DNA from: Rufibacter tibetensis
GTDB lineage: Bacteria > Bacteroidota > Bacteroidia > Cytophagales > Hymenobacteraceae
Direction: 5' to 3'
DNA length: 64,000 nt
NCBI RefSeq assembly: GCF_001310085.1
Contig: NZ_CP012643.1
Coordinates: forward strand, 527,001-591,000
Shown here: positions 61,116 through 64,000 of the stretch, piece after piece
Layout: each line of letters starts with the position of its first letter
Position numbering within the stretch: position 1 is the stretch's first letter
The notes under the pieces: generated by a model
The model's database searches: none
What the model saw: the letters and a program-made list of their open reading frames with translations, nothing else
What the model was told of the DNA's origin: nothing
Made by a program: the position numbers and the translations under genes

Positions 61116-64000
61116 CTATTTCTTCAGCGCTTGCCAAAGAATCTCAGCAGGGTGTAGGGCTTTTCTGGCAGTACCGTCTTTAATCTGGTGACGACAACTG
61201 GTACCGGCTGCGGCAATAATAGTTTCCGGGGCTGCATTTCTCACCGCCGGGAACAGCACCAATTCGCCAATCTGCATGGAAACATCGTAATGTTCGGCTT
61301 CATACCCAAACGAACCCGCCATTCCGCAGCAGCCAGATGGAATCATCTCCACCTCATAGTTCTGCGGCAATGAAAGGATCTTCTGCGTGGGGGTAAGCAC
61401 CTGCAAGGCTTTCTGGTAGCAGTGGCCATGCAGTTTGATGTGCTTCTTTTCCTGGGTGAAAGTTGCCGCAGTAATGCTTCCATTTTGGACTTCTTTTTCC
61501 AAAAACTCTTCTAAAAGGAAGGAGTTTGCGGCTACCTGCTGGGCAGCTGGTACCAGATCGGCTGGCACCAAATCCAGGTACTCATCACGCAAGGTAAGAA
61601 CGGCCGAGGGTTCAATCCCAATGAGCGGAGTGCCATTTGCCATGGCTTTGCTTAAAAGTTGTACATTTTGGATGGCAATCTCTTTGGCATCGCGCACCAG
61701 TCCTTTAGAAAGGTAGGTACGCCCGCTCTCCAAATGCTCCGGTATCTGCACAGAATAACCCAATGCAGAAAGCAGCCTCACCGTAGTCTGACCAATTTCT
61801 ACATCGTTGTAGTTGGTGAACTCGTCGCAAAAAAGGTACACGGGCTTGCCGGTGTTGTCAGCCGCGTTCTCCTTCTGCCATTTCTTGAACCAGCTTCTCA
61901 GGGTAGTTTTGCCTACGGCAGGGAGAGAGCGCTCCGGCGCGAAGCCCACAGTTTTCTTGATCAGTTTGCTGGTGACTGGGTTGCTGATCATGAAGTTGTA
62001 GACGCCGGGCACTACGGAGGCCAGTTGCTGCATCTTGGTGAAGTTGCCGATCATGCGGGTGCGCAGCGGAATACCGTTGGCATCGTGGTAATGCTGCAGG
62101 AACTCGGCTTTCATCTTGGCCACGTCCACGCTGCTGGGGCACTCAGATTTACAGGCTTTGCAGCTCAGGCATAGGTCCATCACTTCCTTGATTTCCTTAT
62201 GATCAAACTTGTTGACCTTTTCAGAATTGGTGAGGAACTGGCGCAGGATGTTGGCGCGCGCGCGGGTAGTGTCTTTTTCCTGACGGGTAGCCATGTAACT
62301 GGGGCACATGGTTCCGCCGCTCACGTGCGTCTTGCGGCAATCGCCAGAGCCGGAGCATTTTTCTGCTAAGCGCAAAATTCCCTCCTGTCGAGTGAAGTCA
62401 AACAGCGTCTCCACCGGAATAAGCTGCTGCGCCGGACGTTCCTCGTAGCGCAGAAACTCATTCATGGGGGGCGTGTCCACGATCTTGCCCGCGTTGTAGA
62501 TGTACTTCGGGTCGAAGATCTGCTTTAACTCCTTCAACATCGCATACACCTCCTGCCCTAGCGCCTGCGGAATAAACTCGCCACGTAAGCGGCCATCACC
62601 GTGCTCGCCGCTAAGCGAGCCGTTGTACTTCTTAACCAGCGTGGTGGTTTCGGCCAACACTTCCCGGAAAACCCGCTTGCCCTCGTCGGTCTTGAGGTTG
62701 ATCATAGGCTCAATATGCAACTCTCCGGCTCCGGCGTGCGCGTAGTAGGACGCTTGTAGCTTATGTTTCTCCAGTACTTTTTGCAAATCAGCCACGTAGG
62801 CAGGCAAATCCTCCGGAGACACGGCACAGTCTTCAATGAGGTTGACGGGCTGGATATCACCAGGCAGGTTTCGGATCAAACCTAAACCAGCTTTCCGGAC
62901 ATCCCATACGGGTTTGGTCAAGGCACCGCGTACTACGGGGTAAGCATAGCCCAAACCCGCCGCTTTCAGATCAGCAATGAGGACTTCGGCTTTTTCAGTG
63001 ATGATGTCTTGACTATCGGCCATGAACTCCACCATAAGCAGGGCCGCCGGGTCTCCTTCAATGAAGAAACGGTTGGCGTCATAGGTGCGGTGCCCTTTGG
63101 TGAAGTCCATGATGTACTTGTCCACCAACTCAGAAGACATAGGGTGGTGCTTCAGAATGATGATGTTGGCCTCCAAAGCTTCCATCAAAGAGTTGAAATG
63201 CACGCACACCAATCCTTCTTCTTTGGGAGGCAGGGGAATCAAATTCAGTTTGGCTTCGGTCACAAAGGCCAGCGTGCCTTCAGAGCCAGCCAGGACTTTG
63301 CAAAGGTCTAAAGTCGTCTGTCCTTCCGGACCGGCACCCTCGTCTACCAAGAAGTCCAATGCGTAGCCGGTATTGCGTCTGGTAAGCGTTTTCTTGGGAT
63401 AATTCTGTTCAATGACCTTCCGGTTCACAGAATCGCTGATCAGGCCGTACATCTTCCGGTAGATCTCGCCTTCCAGGTTCTGCAGTATCAGTTTTTGCTG
63501 TAATTCCTGGTGGGTTAACGGTTTGAATTCAGCTTCTGTACCGTCGCTTAACAACACTTTAGCCGAGAGTAAATGCGTTCTGGTATCACCCCACACAATG
63601 GAGTGCAAGCCGCAGGAGTTGTTCCCGATCATGCCGCCAATCATAGCCCGGCTGGCCGTAGAAGTTTCCGGCCCGAACAGCATTCCGTACGGACGCAGCA
63701 CAGCATTCAGGTCATCCCTGATCACCCCTGGCTGTACGCGTACCCACTGTTCCTGAGCGTTTACTTCCAGCACTTGGGTGAAGTATTTAGAGATATCCAC
63801 CACCATTCCATTTCCTACTACCTGACCTGCCAAAGAAGTTCCAGCTGCCCGGGGAATGAGCGTGATCTGGTGTTGGTTCGCGAACCTGATTAGAGCTTTC
63901 AGATCTTCCTTTGTCTTGGGAATGGCTACGGCAATGGGCTTCTCCTGGTATACCGAAGCATCAGTGGCGTACACCATTTTCTGTGCCTGGTGCAAAGAAG
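61116..64000 (-). CDS. FAD-linked oxidase / 4Fe-4S / CCG-domain dehydrogenase (GlcD-GlcF or D-lactate type; 5' end outside)
   Basis: At least 961 residues; the frame is open to the window edge, so the N-terminus is missing. In order: FAD-binding PCMH domain (PRAAGTSLAGQVVG, GGMIGNNSCGLHSIVWGDTRTH), FAD-linked oxidase C-terminal domain (to about 530), two Cys-rich 4Fe-4S motifs (CSGSGDCRK...GTMCPS; CLSCKACKSECPS), and a C-terminal CCG region (HGHCYQKAL, PSGCCGMAGSFGYE). This is the GlcD-GlcF fusion layout that oxidises D-2-hydroxy acids such as D-lactate or glycolate to keto acids and passes electrons to the quinone pool. The exact hydroxy acid is undetermined. Confidence 0.93.
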   Translation of the reverse strand, partial: SLHQAQKMVYATDASVYQEKPIAVAIPKTKEDLKALIRFANQHQITLIPRAAGTSLAGQVVGNGMVVDISKYFTQVLEVNAQEQWVRVQPGVIRDDLNAVLRPYGMLFGPETSTASRAMIGGMIGNNSCGLHSIVWGDTRTHLLSAKVLLSDGTEAEFKPLTHQELQQKLILQNLEGEIYRKMYGLISDSVNRKVIEQNYPKKTLTRRNTGYALDFLVDEGAGPEGQTTLDLCKVLAGSEGTLAFVTEAKLNLIPLPPKEEGLVCVHFNSLMEALEANIIILKHHPMSSELVDKYIMDFTKGHRTYDANRFFIEGDPAALLMVEFMADSQDIITEKAEVLIADLKAAGLGYAYPVVRGALTKPVWDVRKAGLGLIRNLPGDIQPVNLIEDCAVSPEDLPAYVADLQKVLEKHKLQASYYAHAGAGELHIEPMINLKTDEGKRVFREVLAETTTLVKKYNGSLSGEHGDGRLRGEFIPQALGQEVYAMLKELKQIFDPKYIYNAGKIVDTPPMNEFLRYEERPAQQLIPVETLFDFTRQEGILRLAEKCSGSGDCRKTHVSGGTMCPSYMATRQEKDTTRARANILRQFLTNSEKVNKFDHKEIKEVMDLCLSCKACKSECPSSVDVAKMKAEFLQHYHDANGIPLRTRMIGNFTKMQQLASVVPGVYNFMISNPVTSKLIKKTVGFAPERSLPAVGKTTLRSWFKKWQKENAADNTGKPVYLFCDEFTNYNDVEIGQTTVRLLSALGYSVQIPEHLESGRTYLSKGLVRDAKEIAIQNVQLLSKAMANGTPLIGIEPSAVLTLRDEYLDLVPADLVPAAQQVAANSFLLEEFLEKEVQNGSITAATFTQEKKHIKLHGHCYQKALQVLTPTQKILSLPQNYEVEMIPSGCCGMAGSFGYEAEHYDVSMQIGELVLFPAVRNAAPETIIAAAGTSCRHQIKDGTARKALHPAEILWQALKK

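Noticed and set aside
1-64000. CRISPR arrays, insertion sequences, integrases
   Set aside because: No regularly spaced repeats and no transposase or recombinase motifs in any frame; the rearrangement at 12-23 kb shows no flanking mobile element.

Overview
This window looks like chromosomal DNA of a Bacteroidota bacterium, most likely of the Cytophagales/Hymenobacteraceae type (Hymenobacter, Pontibacter or Rufibacter relatives); the genus is an inference from gene content. The evidence is two SusC/SusD pairs, several promoters with the Bacteroidota -7 element TAnnTTTG, many lipoproteins and outer-membrane barrels, a DUF2911 protein, an M13 peptidase, and mostly monocistronic genes separated by strong hairpin terminators. 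I see no rRNA, tRNA, CRISPR array, phage or transposase gene.

Layout. 1-8140: the end of a PepSY-type membrane protein, a secreted S15/CocE hydrolase, then a compact envelope cluster. That cluster holds two low-complexity secreted proteins ending in the same KVGKN sequence, a 39-residue secreted peptide, and an outer-membrane barrel gene that runs directly into a response regulator and sensor kinase. The two KVGKN genes share a promoter design: a CTTCATC direct repeat with an 11-bp period, placed 16 bp upstream of a TAnnTTTG box. This suggests control by a PhoB/OmpR-type regulator, plausibly the adjacent one. A beta-hydroxyacid dehydrogenase follows. 8140-12309: a retropepsin-like/PDZ protein, an acidic helical protein, a DUF2721 membrane protein and queA.

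12428-23168 is the most rearranged region. Two SusCD operons on the minus strand are separated by decayed DNA holding the last 40-odd codons of a third susD (with an internal stop) and a broken copy of the 3' half of queA. Each susD 3' end, intact or decayed, is followed by its own hairpin. The two SusC proteins have nearly the same first ~105 residues and related ~280-bp leaders but different barrels. This is the trace of repeated tandem duplication with the intact queA/SusCD junction.

23169-42285: DUF2911 protein; a minus-strand cluster of PIG-L deacetylase, 41-residue membrane protein, sodium/solute symporter and nitroreductase; small lipoproteins; an OmpA-like lipoprotein; a CDGSH protein; an APC permease; a PorT-like barrel; a GNAT enzyme; an S1/P1-nuclease-like protein; a deoxynucleoside kinase; a family of paralogous helical envelope proteins (29828 and 37862); an M23/SH3 lipoprotein flanked by two small SpoIIAA/STAS-like proteins; and a MOSC protein. 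43051-52270: exonuclease VII genes xseA and xseB separated by an AT-rich inverted repeat, a mercaptopyruvate sulfurtransferase, a subtilase, a cyclophilin lipoprotein, an M13 peptidase, a YihY membrane protein and an alkyltransferase-like DNA-repair protein. 52784-58340 is a complete RND efflux operon (adaptor, pump, TolC). 58424-64000: NADH pyrophosphatase NudC, a thioesterase in an operon with a TetR regulator carrying a palindromic operator at its own start, and a GlcD/GlcF-type FAD/FeS dehydrogenase cut by the window end.
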